Of a DNA stretch of 64,000 bases, positions 1 through 10,899 are shown in pieces (position 1 is the stretch's first letter; every line of letters starts with the position of its first letter). The position numbers and the translations under genes are program-made. Origin of the DNA: Tulasnella sp. 424 (lineage: Eukaryota; Basidiomycota; Agaricomycetes; Cantharellales; Tulasnellaceae); assembly GCA_019633425.1 (NCBI GenBank), contig WSUB01000120.1:62001-126000 (forward strand), in the 5' to 3' direction. The notes under the pieces are model-generated. The model did no database searches. It was not told the DNA's origin and saw only the letters and a program-made list of their open reading frames with translations.

Positions 1-511
1 ATTAAGGCTCGCTCACTAACCCAGCTGTTTTTCCAGATTCTCCAAGTAAGTTTTTTTGCACGGATAACTGCGATTCTCTACTAACAGGCCCCACTCTCTT
101 TGCACTCCTACTAACTTTAACCATCAGCCTGTGAGTTCCCTCATATTTATCTTTCATTGACCTTGGCAGCTGATGTGCCGAGTAGCCCCCGCTATGCATT
201 CTCCAGCGTCACCGAGGTATTCTCCAACGTCCCCTCAACACATGGCATCCCCCACGTCTCCTCGTTACTGTGAGTCCAGTGGTTCGGGTTCTCTTAAGAC
301 CATACCAGCTGATCCCTTCTCTTCAGCACCCGCCTCGCCTCAGTACTCCCCGACCTCCCCTCATTACTCACCTACGTCGCCCGTTTACAGCCCCACGTCG
401 CCGGGTTATCCGCCTACAAGTCCGAACGCACAGAACCCAAATCAACCCGGAGGTGCAGGTCGTGGCGCCAACAACACCTGGAACTATTCCACGTCGCCCA
501 CTTGGGAGTAA
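1..511 (+). CDS. RPB1: RNA polymerase II largest subunit, 3' end (C-terminal heptad repeats)
   Basis: Only the end of the gene lies in the window. The supported exons are 37-45, 207-269 and 327-511 (stop TAA 509-511). Spliced together they give successive CTD heptads of the YSPTSPx type (variants include YSPASPQ and YPPTSPN), followed by a tail of about 24 residues rich in Asn, Gly and Pro that ends in SPTWE. The heptad phase fixes the splicing: the 161-nt intron 46-206 joins A45 to CG207, giving an uninterrupted SPTSPR repeat, and intron 270-326 restores a serine codon. The CTD is phosphorylated during transcription and recruits capping, splicing and 3'-processing factors in the nucleus. Exon 37-45 is only 9 nt long. 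The upstream gene body is outside the window. Identity is certain from the repeats; the tiny exon is inferred from splice signals. Confidence 0.93.
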
Positions 512-1043
512 TTGCTGTCTTTTCCCGTGCTACATCTGTTACATAACGGTAACAACACCATTCGGTATCTTATATGCTCTCTCGTACATAGTCATTCATG
601 TCATTCCTCCCAAAAAAAATTCCAGTCGAGTTTTTTGTACAATGCTGTTGCTTGAACAGACGGTCCAAAATTACACGCTAACGCGCGGTGAAAAGTCGCG
701 GAGCAAGACACACTAAATGTTGTACAACGAAACGAACCACAAGCACAAATGTAGGAAAAAGTCCCATAAAGGATGCTTGATTCAAGAGGCATAGTCCGGC
801 GCAAAAAAAAGAAGTAAACCTTATAAACTCGGTTTCGAGTTAAGAAAGGGAGGGGAATACTAAGATGCAATGAACAGGATGAAGAGGGTGAAATGATAGT
901 GGATGATGGCGGTATTGCTAGGAAGTGGGAAAAGGACAAGACGGTACGATTTCATAGGGTAAAGAAACAATGAGGAAGGAATCAGCTCTAACGACGGTCC
1001 TGAGAGCGATCGTCCGGAGTTATCCTCGGTATAATGAAGTCCT
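512..1043. other. Convergent 3' intergenic region
   Basis: This stretch separates the stop codons of RPB1 (+) and the Bni4-like gene (-). It should hold both 3' UTRs. Several open frames cross it, but none has coding character or splice support. I see no RNA gene or repeat. Confidence 0.6.
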
Positions 1044-4000
1044 CTAGACAAAGAAGTGGGTACTGCGAATGGAAAGCAATAATTAGTACACACGAATTGC
1101 CAACAGGGTTGAGAGAATGGCACGTACTGCATCCGGCTGGATTGATGGACCTCCATCTCTTCCATCTTGTAGCTGTTAAGCTCCTCTTTGATGCGCTGGG
1201 CGAGCGCAGGTGTAAGGCGGTTACACGTCGCAGGTTCAGATCTCCTGTCGTAGGCAGCAGGGCTAAAGGTATGGTACACCGACAAGTTTGCGGCAAACGT
1301 CAATTTTTTGGAGGACCGAGTGAGGGGAACGGTAGCGGAACGGAGCCCCATCGTCGGCTGCTTCGGGCCCGAACTCGTCGTCTGGGTCGCCGCCAAAGCT
1401 GGCGCAGAAGCGTTAAAGTCTGCGTTGGAGTATACGAAGTTGCCGCTATGGCCAGACAACGGTCGTTCCTTCCCACCAGCAGCCCCGAACGCGGAAAGCG
1501 AAGCAGCCAACGACGTGCTGTCGCTTTCGTCGCCAAAGTTCAGCGCTGGTAGGAAAGCGCTGCCGCCAGCGGAATTGTTGGAAGACGTAGAGAGCTTGCG
1601 ACTGTGATGAGAATGACGGTCGGATCCAGAGTTGGAGCGGTGAAGGCCGTCGATATGGTCCGGATCCGGAGAGGGTATCCTCGCCAATGGCCCGGGTTCC
1701 GCACCCATGGGTGGTGCGGAATCGTTCGAGTTGGAACGAACTCGGGTGAAGGGCGCTTGCGGGGGACCACCTTCGAGGAATTGGTTCTGGTTGTATGTAT
1801 CTGCGTCTATGGGTGGAAGAAGTTGGGGGTCAGATTCCAGGCCCTAAAAATGGCCGAGGCCGGAAAGAAGCATGACGCACTCTTCAAAATTCCCCTCGTC
1901 GGCACCCGGGTTCGCTCAACTGACCGCCGAACACCAACCGCCCAGGGCTCATCCGCAGGATCGACCTCATCATGGTGACCTTCGAATCTCACAGTCTCGT
2001 CCTCCTCATCAAACCCATCACCATACTCCTGCTCTTCATCCGAATCTTCAAAGTCCGCAGGATCACGCCAATCTTGGGCAGGTGGTTGATGCCGATGTCC
2101 ATCGAATGTGCTTCCGTCCTCGCTGAAATCGTCTTCATCGCCGTTCCAACCCCCAACTTCGTTGACTGGTTTTCGGGCGAGGGTTCCGCCGCGAGTGGCA
2201 GTGTTCTTTTCCCAAGTCGATGGAGTCTGGCTGTGGGTCGTATCCTCCGAACGACGCTCCTGCTCGGCTTTGGCGCGAGCTTCGTCGGCGGCCCGGGTGC
2301 GCAGCGTATGTTGGCGAACGAGTTTGGCGGCAGGACTCAGGCCCGCCAGCTCATCGCTACCTAGGCTGCTGCCAGCTTCCAACTCCGCAGTTGCGTGAGA
2401 CACGCTGACTTCCGCCTTGCGAGACTTGAGAGGGTTCTTGAACTTGCTCTTCTTCTTATCTCCAGCCTCCGTTGGCGCTTCCCCGTCGCTTTCAGCGCGC
2501 TCCTTGTCCTTGTCCTTGTCCTTTTTGCCCTTGAACACGCTCGAGATACCCATCAAACTGTTCCTCCGAACTAATTTACCCACGGACCCGAGTTTGCGAA
2601 TCATCATGGAAGCAGAGCTAACAGTGGAAGACAGGGACATGTTGTCGGTCGAGCGGTTGAACTTGGCGTTGAACAAAGATCGGGACTTTTTCGGAGCGGT
2701 CGCGGTATCGGTAGACCGAATGGAACCCTCGGTGGGGACGTATGCGACGGGTGAAGGGACGCTGGAAGACGACGGTTGGCTATTCTGGGCGAGAGTCATC
2801 GTAGAGTCGGTCGATGGTCGGGGTGCTTGTGCGCCTGGGGAGCGAGGAATTTGCCCTTCGCTCGCGAGTTTGGCATTTACGGCTTTCCGGCGTGACCTGG
2901 GTGAAAACCAAACGTAATCATGAACAAGCGATTCTCCCAAAGAATCACGGTGCATCAAGATGACCCTTACCCGCTCTTGGCGTCTTCGTGGCCTGCTTCA
3001 TCTAGCGCTGAGAAGGACAGTGCGCGTCGCAAACGACCCGTCAAGCCCCCCGACTTTATCATCTCTTGTGTGGGAGCTGGGTCCTTGGGCGCATTGGCCG
3101 ATGGTTTGACTGCCGATGAAGCGACATCCCTATACGAGGGCTTGGTGCCTCCGGGATGCGATCCCTGTGATAGCGGGGAAGGTTTCGCCGGCTGACGTTG
3201 CGTCTTGGACGTGCCCGCGGGATTGGAGGCTTGCGCGGTGGTTGTAGAAGATGCGCTTGATATGGTGGAGACGGAAGAGGACATGGTGGATGGATTGCGG
3301 CTGGAAGTGGCAACTGAGGACGTAGCACTTCGATGGCTGCTAGTGGATGGTACCCGATGACGGTGGGTCTGAGACGGAGCAGTGGAACCCTTGCCGTTCA
3401 CCGAGGCCTGGGAAGTACCTGTACTGCCTGTTCTGGAACGACCTGGAGCACTCTTGTTGGAGGTGGTGCGCCGTCTACCACTGCCGTCCCCGTTGTTCGA
3501 GTTCAGCGACGTTTTTGAGCTATTGTTCTCTCGAGCGTAAGGGGGCTGCGGAGGACGTGGGAACTGGTGCTGTTGCTGCTGCTGGGCGGCCGCGTGTTGC
3601 TGTTGTTGTTGCTGCATCATCAACTGCTGCTGCTGTTGCATAAACTGCATCTGAAGCGCCTGCTGCTGCTGCGGAGTCATGAAGGATTGAGGATTCGGTC
3701 CATGGGGTTGAAAAGCCAGCTGCTGCTGTTGGTACATCATTTGCTGCAGAAAAGGGATGCATGAGTCTCGCTGGCTATGTGCTTTTTCACGCGGAGAATA
3801 AAAAATGTGCGGAGAAAGGTTTTTCACCTGATACGCCCACTGAGCGAACTGCTGCTGCTGTTGGGGATTAAAAGGCTGCTGGGGGAACTGTTGGAACTGA
3901 CGATGGGTCCAAAACAGCGCGAGACCAAGCCGAAAATGGGATAAGCCAAGACGAAGGGGGTTTGGGATGCCGGTCAGAAATCGAATGTCGCCTTTCGACG

Positions 4001-4220
4001 GAGGAAAGGGCGGACTTACGGAAGCGGGATTGGGGAACGGACCTGAAGGGGCGCCGGCTTGGAAAGACTGCTGTTGTTGACCGGGTTGCAGCTGATAAGA
4101 GGCGGCTTGCTGCTGTGGCTGGGGTGGTGGATGGCCTTGAGGGTGGAAAGACGAGTTCATCTTAATCGTCGATGGGGTCGTTATAGGTGTTTGCTGGACG
4201 GCAGTCGCCGTGGTTGACAT
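1044..4220 (-). CDS. BNI4: Bni4-like protein phosphatase 1 targeting protein
   Basis: Six exons (4220-4020, 3896-3828, 3743-2971, 2896-1881, 1806-1128, 1062-1044) close in frame to 918 codons plus stop. The N-terminal third is Gln/Pro-rich with several poly-Q runs. The middle is Ser-rich with a basic patch (RKLGSVGKLVRRNSLMGISS). The C-terminus has SKKLTFAANL, which fits an RVxF-type PP1 docking site, then YDRRSEPATCNRLTP, LAQRIKEELNSYKMEEMEVH, and it ends THFFV. That C-terminal block is shared by yeast Bni4 and its relatives, which bring PP1 (Glc7) to the septin and chitin-synthesis site at the bud neck. The THFF end appears only after removing a 65-nt intron (1127-1063), leaving a 19-nt last exon. 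ATG 4220 is the first in frame. The family call rests on recalled motifs; the N-terminal exons are less certain. Confidence 0.8.
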
Positions 4221-4878
4221 GCCCGGGGGGAGATGAGTGGACAGAGTTGGGAAGGTCTTTGTGGATAGACCTTGAGGAGGAGGAGGGAGGAAGGGAAAGA
4301 TTTCTGTTTGAACCGAAGGAGGGGGGAGACAGGAGTCGGTGATATGCTACCGGGCGAGTGTTGCCGTGTGCTGGCGTTCTGCGAGGAAAAGAGAAACGAC
4401 GTACAATAGATAGAAAAAGAGTCGAGTCTATCGTCTATATGTGTGATACGTGGTGGGTTTGGAAGACGAAGACGGGGAACACCTCGGTCCAAGTGACAAC
4501 GTATAAACCAACGGCTGGTCACCGCACAATGTCACAGCGAGACCGTTTTTTTCACGGGTCAGCGTCGATTTGCTCGACGCGAAGGAGCAAGAGGAGGACG
4601 CGATGGCTTTGGGTTTGAAGAGAGAGGGAGGAGACAGAGCGCGAAATGGATTTGATGGGTTGGTGAAAAGTGAAGGACCGGGTTCAGGATCTCGTTTGCC
4701 GCTGTTGCTGGCGACACGCTCCGAACCCTTCGCCTTCTCCTCCCATCGAGAAGCAACTCAACCATCCAATACATAAATCGAACGTACAACAGCAAATACT
4801 GATACAGAATAATATCAAAGTCGCCGACAGAACGAAGCAAAAACCCGTCGAAACCAATAATTCACGCCTTGCACTCTC
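4221..4878. other. Upstream region of the Bni4-like gene / 3' flank of SPC25
   Basis: About 660 bp between two genes that both run leftward. It should contain the SPC25 3' end and the Bni4-like promoter and 5' UTR. The short open frames on either strand look like chance. I see no RNA gene. Confidence 0.5.
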
Positions 4879-6098
4879 TCACTTGTACCGCCGCTCTTCT
4901 TCAGCTTGCACCCGGAACGCTTCCCGCAATCGCCGGACAAACGCGTAAAACTGCCGCGTTTCGTTCAGCTCTTCCAGAAGAGTCGGCAAGGTCCCAAGCA
5001 AAGGCGTAGACGAGGTCACTGGAAACCAAAGCAAAATATCGCGTCAGAACCTTGTCACGCCCGATAGTGGTTGCCTCAGAAAGAAAAGAGGGGGACGGCA
5101 TTCGCCACGACCGAGGTATACCCCCCACTGGCTCACACCCCTTGATAATCGGCTCCGCCCGAGCACATGAAGATACCGGTCCACCAACCCGATGCCACCA
5201 TTTAACCCCGAGACGTAAAATAAGAAGACGGGAAAGGAAGCCAAATTGCTCACCTCGGTAAGTTCGAGAGGACACGTCCAACACGATGTTGAACTCTTTT
5301 TCTGGTTCTGCCGGGTCGATATGCGTAAACCGAAAGAGTAACATATCCTCTGCGGAAAAGAAAAATAACCAAAAGGGGAAAATAAGTAAAATAAAATGAA
5401 ATTAACGGCGGTGCGGCACATGAAGATTGAGACGTACTCTGAACGCCTTCGATCGTCCAGCCGAGGGCATCTTGCAATTCTTTGGCCTCCCGAGCGGTTC
5501 GTCTCGCGTGGGTCTCCAGAACTTCCTTGTCCCTCGAGAGCACTAAAGGGTCGAGAACCTTGAGCCAAAGAACGTGAAGCACGATGCCAGGGGAATGACA
5601 TACCGCCCTTCCGCCGGAAGATATCCTTCTTCAACTCCTCAATCTCCTCTTCCTTCCGGTGAAAGTTCTCCGTCGTATTCGCCTGCTGTTTCTCCAACGA
5701 CAACACGTGCGCTTCAAGCTCAGCCACTTCCGCTCTTTCCCTTTTGACCTCTATGGGCATAATCCAGAGGGGAAGAGTGAGCCAAACCGAACGCAAATCC
5801 CCAAGCTTCGGGTAAAGCACCCACGTTCAATCATCTTAACCTCCTTCGCCGCACACTCCTCGATCTCTCTCTCCATCTCCTTCTTCCTCTCCTCGTCCTC
5901 CTGTTGTCTCTTCGTGTGCGTTTCTTTCCGCGCCTTGATCTCCTCCTTCGCTTTCGCAATATGATTTTGCAACGCCATCATAAACGTTCCCTGTACGGCG
6001 ATGCATTCCGAGTATCGAGTGTCCAAAGGCGTCCCAGCTCCCCCTCCACCGCCGTTTTGAAGAATGGTCGTGAGTTGAAATGGTTGGTATCCGTTCAT
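4879..6098 (-). CDS. SPC25: Kinetochore protein Spc25 (Ndc80 complex)
   Basis: Five exons (6098-5825, 5750-5604, 5542-5438, 5349-5254, 5018-4879) give 253 aa with every phase closing. Residues about 30-150 form a long, highly charged coiled coil. The C-terminal globular part carries LLFRFTHIDPAEPEKEFNIV, then LDVSSRTY and LPTLLEELNETRQFYAFVRR, which is the RWD-like head pattern of Spc25. In the Ndc80 complex, Spc24/Spc25 anchor the microtubule-binding arm to the inner kinetochore. Two splice choices matter: acceptor 5543 (after CCCTTTAG) keeps frame where an earlier CAAG does not, and donor 5824 (GTGGGT) gives a codon-neutral join. The intron 5253-5019 is 235 nt, longer than its neighbours but without an obvious extra exon. 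The ATG at 6098 starts a protein of usual Spc25 length. Confidence 0.88.
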
Positions 6099-6352
6099 CC
6101 TGTCCTGGGGTATCGCGCGAGAGAGGTAATGGCCGAGAGTAGCGAAGAGTATGAGAGTGTGTTCAAACTTGGACTGAGAAAGGCAAACAAACAAACAAAC
6201 GCGACGCGCTTTCGCAGCTCGAAGATCGCTCTCGAACAGGAACCCGAATGGCAAATTGACGAGTTGTATTTCAAGTCACTATCTATATACATTACTTCCT
6301 GAAGCCCAACAGATAACCTTTCTCTAACATCCAAGAACGTTCCCTCTTCAGC

Positions 6353-7946
6353 TCATTCACATTTCACCGACCATTCGCTCTCCCTCCTCCCTTCCTGAAT
6401 CTCCACAATCCTCTCCCAAAGCGCTTTTGAAACCGGTCCCACACCCTCCTCGTATTCAGGCAGAACCAAATCCTTCCCTTCCCATCCGATCTTACTGACG
6501 GGGCAAATGATGGACGCCGTCCCGGTACCAAACGCTTCGAGCAGAACGCCTTGTTCCAACCAAGATACGATATCGCTGATGGTAAACGTCCGTTCTTGAG
6601 GGTGCAGTTGCGGGATGAGTCTTGTTGAGGTGGACAATGACGAGGGCGACGATGCGTCGGGAACATGTGTCTTGCCGAGACTGAGGATGCAGTCCCGCGT
6701 CACACCGGGGAGGATCGTACCATCCAAAGCAGGCGTTATCAAGTCAATACCTGCGTCCATGTTTCATTTAGGTTATTCTGCTTGCTTCTGAACAACTACG
6801 ACCGAACAAAAACGCACCACCGTCGCCTCTCCTCAGAACAACGAAAAAGTTCATCTGCCCAACCTCCGTGACTCTCCTAATTAAAGCACCCGCATGAGCA
6901 AATATAATCCCCTCATGAAACCCAAATATATTTCAACTCCTCACCTCTCATCACCAAGCAACCACAAGATCTGCTGATACCCTTGATTCGCAGCCTCTTG
7001 CTGCGGCTTGAACGTCGGAGCGTAATTCAACGCCAGCTTGTACTCTCCGGTCCCCCCTGGCCAGGCTCGGACGTAGTCGTGCCTCGCCATGAGCGAAATA
7101 GGCTTGAACCCAGTCGGGAAGTACGGCCCCGTCGGCGACATGATGACGAAGATCATCCCGTGGGTCGAGGCTTGTACGCCCACGGCTATACGTCAACCCA
7201 CACAGTGGTCAGCAGAGCGATGACCGATTTGCATGACTGAGCGGAAGCACGTACTTGGTCGGGTTCCGATGTACACCGGCCGGACGTACATGCTGTAGCC
7301 AGTCCGACTGGGAATCCAACGCTCGTCGACCAGGACGAGCTGCTTGATTAACGTCAACAACGCATCCTTGTTGAATGTCTACTCGATGGGCGAAATTAGC
7401 GACCTCGCCCAGCAACATCGCCGACAACCAAAACTTGCAAACGGGGCTTACCGGAAGAGCAATCCTCTCAGCACTCTTCTCGAAGCGCTCCATGTTCATC
7501 TCCGGACGGAACAGCGTAGGCTTGCCATCTGGTCCTCGGAAAGCTTTCATTCCTTCGAACACGGCGGTTGCATAATGGAAAACGGATGAAGCTGGGTCGA
7601 GAGTGAGGGGAGAATATGGCTTGATGATGGGAGCCGACCAGCCCGTTTCTGGATCGTGCTCAATGACGAGCATGTGATCCGTTGAGCCGGACTATCGATT
7701 TAGGTTAGAACACGCAGTAAATGCAATAAAACATCCCAATGTTGATGTCTACCTGGCCGAAAACCCATGTCTCAGGTGGAGGAATGGTCTTCAATGCATG
7801 AGGTTCAACACGGGTGATCGTCAATTTGGATGGCTATGGAATAACGATACACGAAAAAGGGTACAACGAGGCGTTAAAACTTTGTTAAGAACAAACCGAC
7901 CAATAACACGTACATCAATATCTGGAAGAGCAGGGTTGTTCGACAT
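6353..7946 (-). CDS. BAT: Branched-chain amino acid aminotransferase (class IV, PLP)
   Basis: Seven exons (7946-7914, 7833-7753, 7691-7452, 7378-7255, 7185-6945, 6876-6818, 6750-6353) encode 391 aa. The enzyme transfers the amino group between Leu, Ile or Val and 2-oxoglutarate, the last step of branched-chain amino acid synthesis and the first of breakdown. Diagnostic stretches in order are FHYATAVFEGMKAFRG, RPEMNMERFEKSAERIALP, GYSMYVRPVYIGT, GEYKLALNYAP (containing the expected PLP-binding lysine), VTEVGQMNFFVVL and LDGTILPGVTRD. The N-terminus (MSNNPALPDIDPSKL) lacks a basic amphipathic presequence, so a cytosolic form is more likely than a mitochondrial one, unless an upstream exon was missed. 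The donor at 6817 (GTGCGT) was preferred over a nearby in-phase alternative. Full family length and all expected blocks are present. Confidence 0.92.
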
Positions 7947-8506
7947 GTTTATCGTTAGGCTGCTGAGGCTGAGGCGTTACAATGCTTTGTAGAAACAACA
8001 AAACAGGCGAATAATATAGAGAAGTGTACTTCGGCCGAGCGCGGTAAAAGTAAGATGGGGATGGAGAAGACAAAGGTTCGTTCTCGAAAAAACCGATGAG
8101 GTCCTCTGACTCTCTGTGACTTTCCTCGTGACTGGGACACGTGACTAGATCCGGGAATCGGCAAAGACCGCATCCTAGCCGCTGGTTCTCGCATTCCGAA
8201 GGCATTGGCAGGGTCGATGAGGTTTAAGAGGTACCTCCACGAGTTGAAGAGTAGGGCTGGTAACGACCGTGCCAGTTTCATACGCCTCGACGTAGACGAC
8301 CAGCAAGTGAGAGGTGGAATGGTTTGATTGTCGGGGTGGAGCATGTACTTTCTCCGGTTAAAATCAATGTCGTTAGCAGGGGACCAGATGGAGATAGGTG
8401 AGACTGATAGGATGCTCACAGTTTCAACATAGCTGAATCAACACGATAAGCCAAGAATCCCCGTATCTGTGCTCTTGAAACGGCCAGAACACGCAATTGA
8501 CTCCTC
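7947..8506. other. Aminotransferase upstream region / left end of membrane-protein array
   Basis: 560 bp containing the aminotransferase promoter and the 3' flank of the first array gene. An open frame crosses 8419-7955 on the minus strand, but I could not join it in frame to the aminotransferase as a transit peptide. No repeat or RNA gene seen. Confidence 0.4.
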
Positions 8507-9291
8507 TCATATCGTCTTTGCAGCGGACTGGCTCAAAGACGGGCTAACATGGACTTCGGCGATCCCCAAGACGATGTCGGGAAGGCCTTCCGATTCGGCG
8601 TTCGGCGAAACCTTGCCATATCTCGGCATCGCAATTAAAATAGAAGTTGAAACGGGTTGAGTAGAAACATCAACGGGTTGCTCCGCGTTGTGTTGCTCTT
8701 CAGATAATCGGTTGGATGGCTTGGGTTCCCAAAACCGATGCAGACGGAAAGACGTAGGCAACCCGGGAGAAGACATGGCGGCAGTGCCAATTTTCTCTTG
8801 GTCTTGTGTGCCCTGCTGATCTTCAATATGGTGAGCAGATATGGGCTGCAGGGAAGTATTAGGCGTTTTGGTCAGGAATTGAGCTTCGTACCAGCCTGAG
8901 TGACAGAATGAAGTCGCTCACAAACAACGCCGCCCAATGCGCAGATGCGTCTCCCCCGATGTCACGCATCATCGAAAAGTCGTATATCTTTGGTGTCTCT
9001 CCAAAATTGGGGCCGTTATCGAGGTGAAAGGAGTCATCCACGTCGAAGGCAAGACCACCGGCCATTGGGCGCCTCCCCATATATCCAAACCTTCGGCATA
9101 TCATCCCCGTTCCAAGCGCAAAGAGGACGCAAACGAGCAGGATTGGGATGAAGAGATTCTGAAGAGAGAAATGAGGAGAGGAGAGTTAGATGGCCCTAAG
9201 CGGTTGTCGCGCAGACGTGTAAGGCACATACGAGGGCAGCTGGCGGGTGATCGCTGCAGCTAGGCGCTCCAGGACTGTCGTCGCAGGCCAT
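8507..9291 (-). CDS. Array gene 1, divergent single-pass membrane protein
   Basis: Exons 9291-9232, 9158-8922 and 8845-8507 give 211 aa. Exon 1 encodes a 20-residue N-terminus with Cys3 and Cys12, the same two-cysteine layout as the B genes. Residues 21-42 (NLFIPILLVCVLFALGTGMI) are the membrane helix, followed by Cys-Arg-Arg. The cytosolic part is the least basic of the array. The C-terminus carries ILIAMP and GLPDIVLGI, the conserved end motif, then a 12-residue Ser-rich tail not seen in other copies. All splice sites are intact: introns 9231-9159 (branch CTAAC) and 8921-8846. Exon 3 begins PIS like the distant copies, so this gene helps define what is conserved in the family. Function unknown. 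Confidence 0.72.
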
Positions 9292-9559
9292 GCGGTCGTC
9301 GATTGCGGTCTTTATAAAAATCCAATTGTACTTGGAAACTTAGTCTTGTGGTTGACCACCTCTCTGGAGCATCGTAAAGGAGAGTGGAGGGGCTTCGTCG
9401 AATCTGAATGTCGACCGAGAGTGGCTTACGTGATGTCAACAAAGACTCCCCTATTTGGATCTAATTTAAGACCTCGGCCACGAACATTCGCGAAGGACTG
9501 CCAAGCGACCGGCCTCAACCCGTTGCCCCCTCAAAGTTCAACGTCCCGTTAATTATGAG

Positions 9560-10252
9560 TTATGAAACATGGATATCGTCGATCCCTACAACCAGCTCTG
9601 GCAACACGGACCCATCGGCCTTCTCGGTCCCCTTCTCTTCTGATGGCATGGCAATCAGGAAAGCAATTGACACTGAGGTTGATTTCAGACCCTGCTGGGT
9701 CCCACTTGACTCGATCCCATGCTGTCGATCCATCTTCTCTCTTCGCAAGCGTCTTTTCAACCTTTCGATATAAGACGCCTCCCGACGTGCCGAAGGGTCA
9801 GGTGGATGTTTGGTATGACCTGGACCTTGGGTCGTATCCAACCAAACTGAGAGGGGCTGAATTCAATGATGACCTCCAGTCAGTCATGCGAACCGACACC
9901 CATGGTTGAGCTCAGCACTTGGTCTTACCGTGGCAGAAGACACATTATCATTGGACCGTTCACTTTCCTTCACATGGATGTTGAATATTACAGGCTTCTC
10001 CCCATAGTCGACATTCGGCTCGAGCTCGTCAAGCTCGCCTTCCTCCCACTGAGAAGCTTCGAGTTGATCCAACCTTCGCCTTCCCCGAACTCCCATCCAT
10101 CTACACAGTGCTCCTAAGGTCAAAGCAATTCCAACAAGCGATATAATAACAGGTACTAATATGTTCTATGGATGATGTTTAGCACCGAGACCAGTGAAAC
10201 CCCGCTACACCGATCAGCGACGTACAGCACGTGAGGGCAGTGGCGGTTCCAT
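9560..10252 (-). CDS. Array gene 2, A-type membrane protein (intact)
   Basis: Exons 10252-10226, 10165-9929 and 9856-9560 encode 186 aa. This is the only A-lineage gene that keeps its start codon and open frame. Exon 1 is just 9 codons (MEPPLPSRA) and has no cysteine, unlike the B genes. The membrane helix spans about residues 11-33 (ILVPVIISLVGIALTLGAL), followed by CRWMGVRGRRRLDQLEA, an acidic patch and VDYGEKP. Exon 3 begins PLSVW, contains a very basic helix (ERLKRRLRREK) and ends SVSIAFLIAMPSEEK...LPELVVGI. Introns are 10225-10166 and 9928-9857. Because its exons align with the decayed A copies, it shows what they have lost: ATG, a Trp codon after PIS, and frame in exon 2. Confidence 0.72.
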
Positions 10253-10899
10253 TTCTTCGACTGCATACAAGCTCATATCAAGGAAGAGTATGTGAGCAAA
10301 TGCGCTCCGCAGATTGCGATCGTGATGTGCGAGCAGAGGGAATGGACACGAGTATCTCGAGCTCACTACTTGATACTCTATTTATGTTGCTCAGCCCGTA
10401 TTGCAGCGAAGTGAGATACTTGAGATAATTGATTGGTCTCGTGATCCCAGGACTCGGTGCAGAATCGGAGGTTCAAGCTAAAAGGACGCCGGGGGGTTGC
10501 GGATGACAGCTCTGAGAGGGTCGGATACCAAAAAGACCCAATCGGCAAAATCAGGGGCCGGCATCGACGAGTCCGCCACTCTGTGCGACTCCGGAGTTCA
10601 AGGTACAAGCTTGACGCTCGTTCTCCCCCTCTACCCTAGGAGGGCAATTACGCTATCATCGATATAACTTCGTCCAATTATTAACCATCGCTCTGGGGGG
10701 AGCGGAGGTTTCACACCGCATAAAACAAGCGAACAGTTCCCGACGACGTCAGGAGATCGACTGAGACTATCCACCTGACGACTTTTGAAGATGATCATGT
10801 GTTCCTGAGAGTCTCCTTGTTGGCTGTTGTCCATTTCTACGATCGCCGAGGGACCGCTCCATTCCCCGAAAGCATAGCCTCATCAAGAGCCATATATAA

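Noticed and set aside
128..130. Possible 3-nt exon CCT between two introns near the RPB1 CTD
   Set aside because: The single 161-nt intron explains the region without it and keeps the heptad register.
170..269. Apparent frameshift in the RPB1 CTD (SSPRY in one frame, HSPASPRY in the next)
   Set aside because: It disappears if the intron runs 46-206; the heptads then read through perfectly.
7955..8419. Upstream ORF as a mitochondrial presequence exon for the aminotransferase
   Set aside because: No splice junction connects it in frame, and MSNNPALPDID gives a normal cytosolic start.
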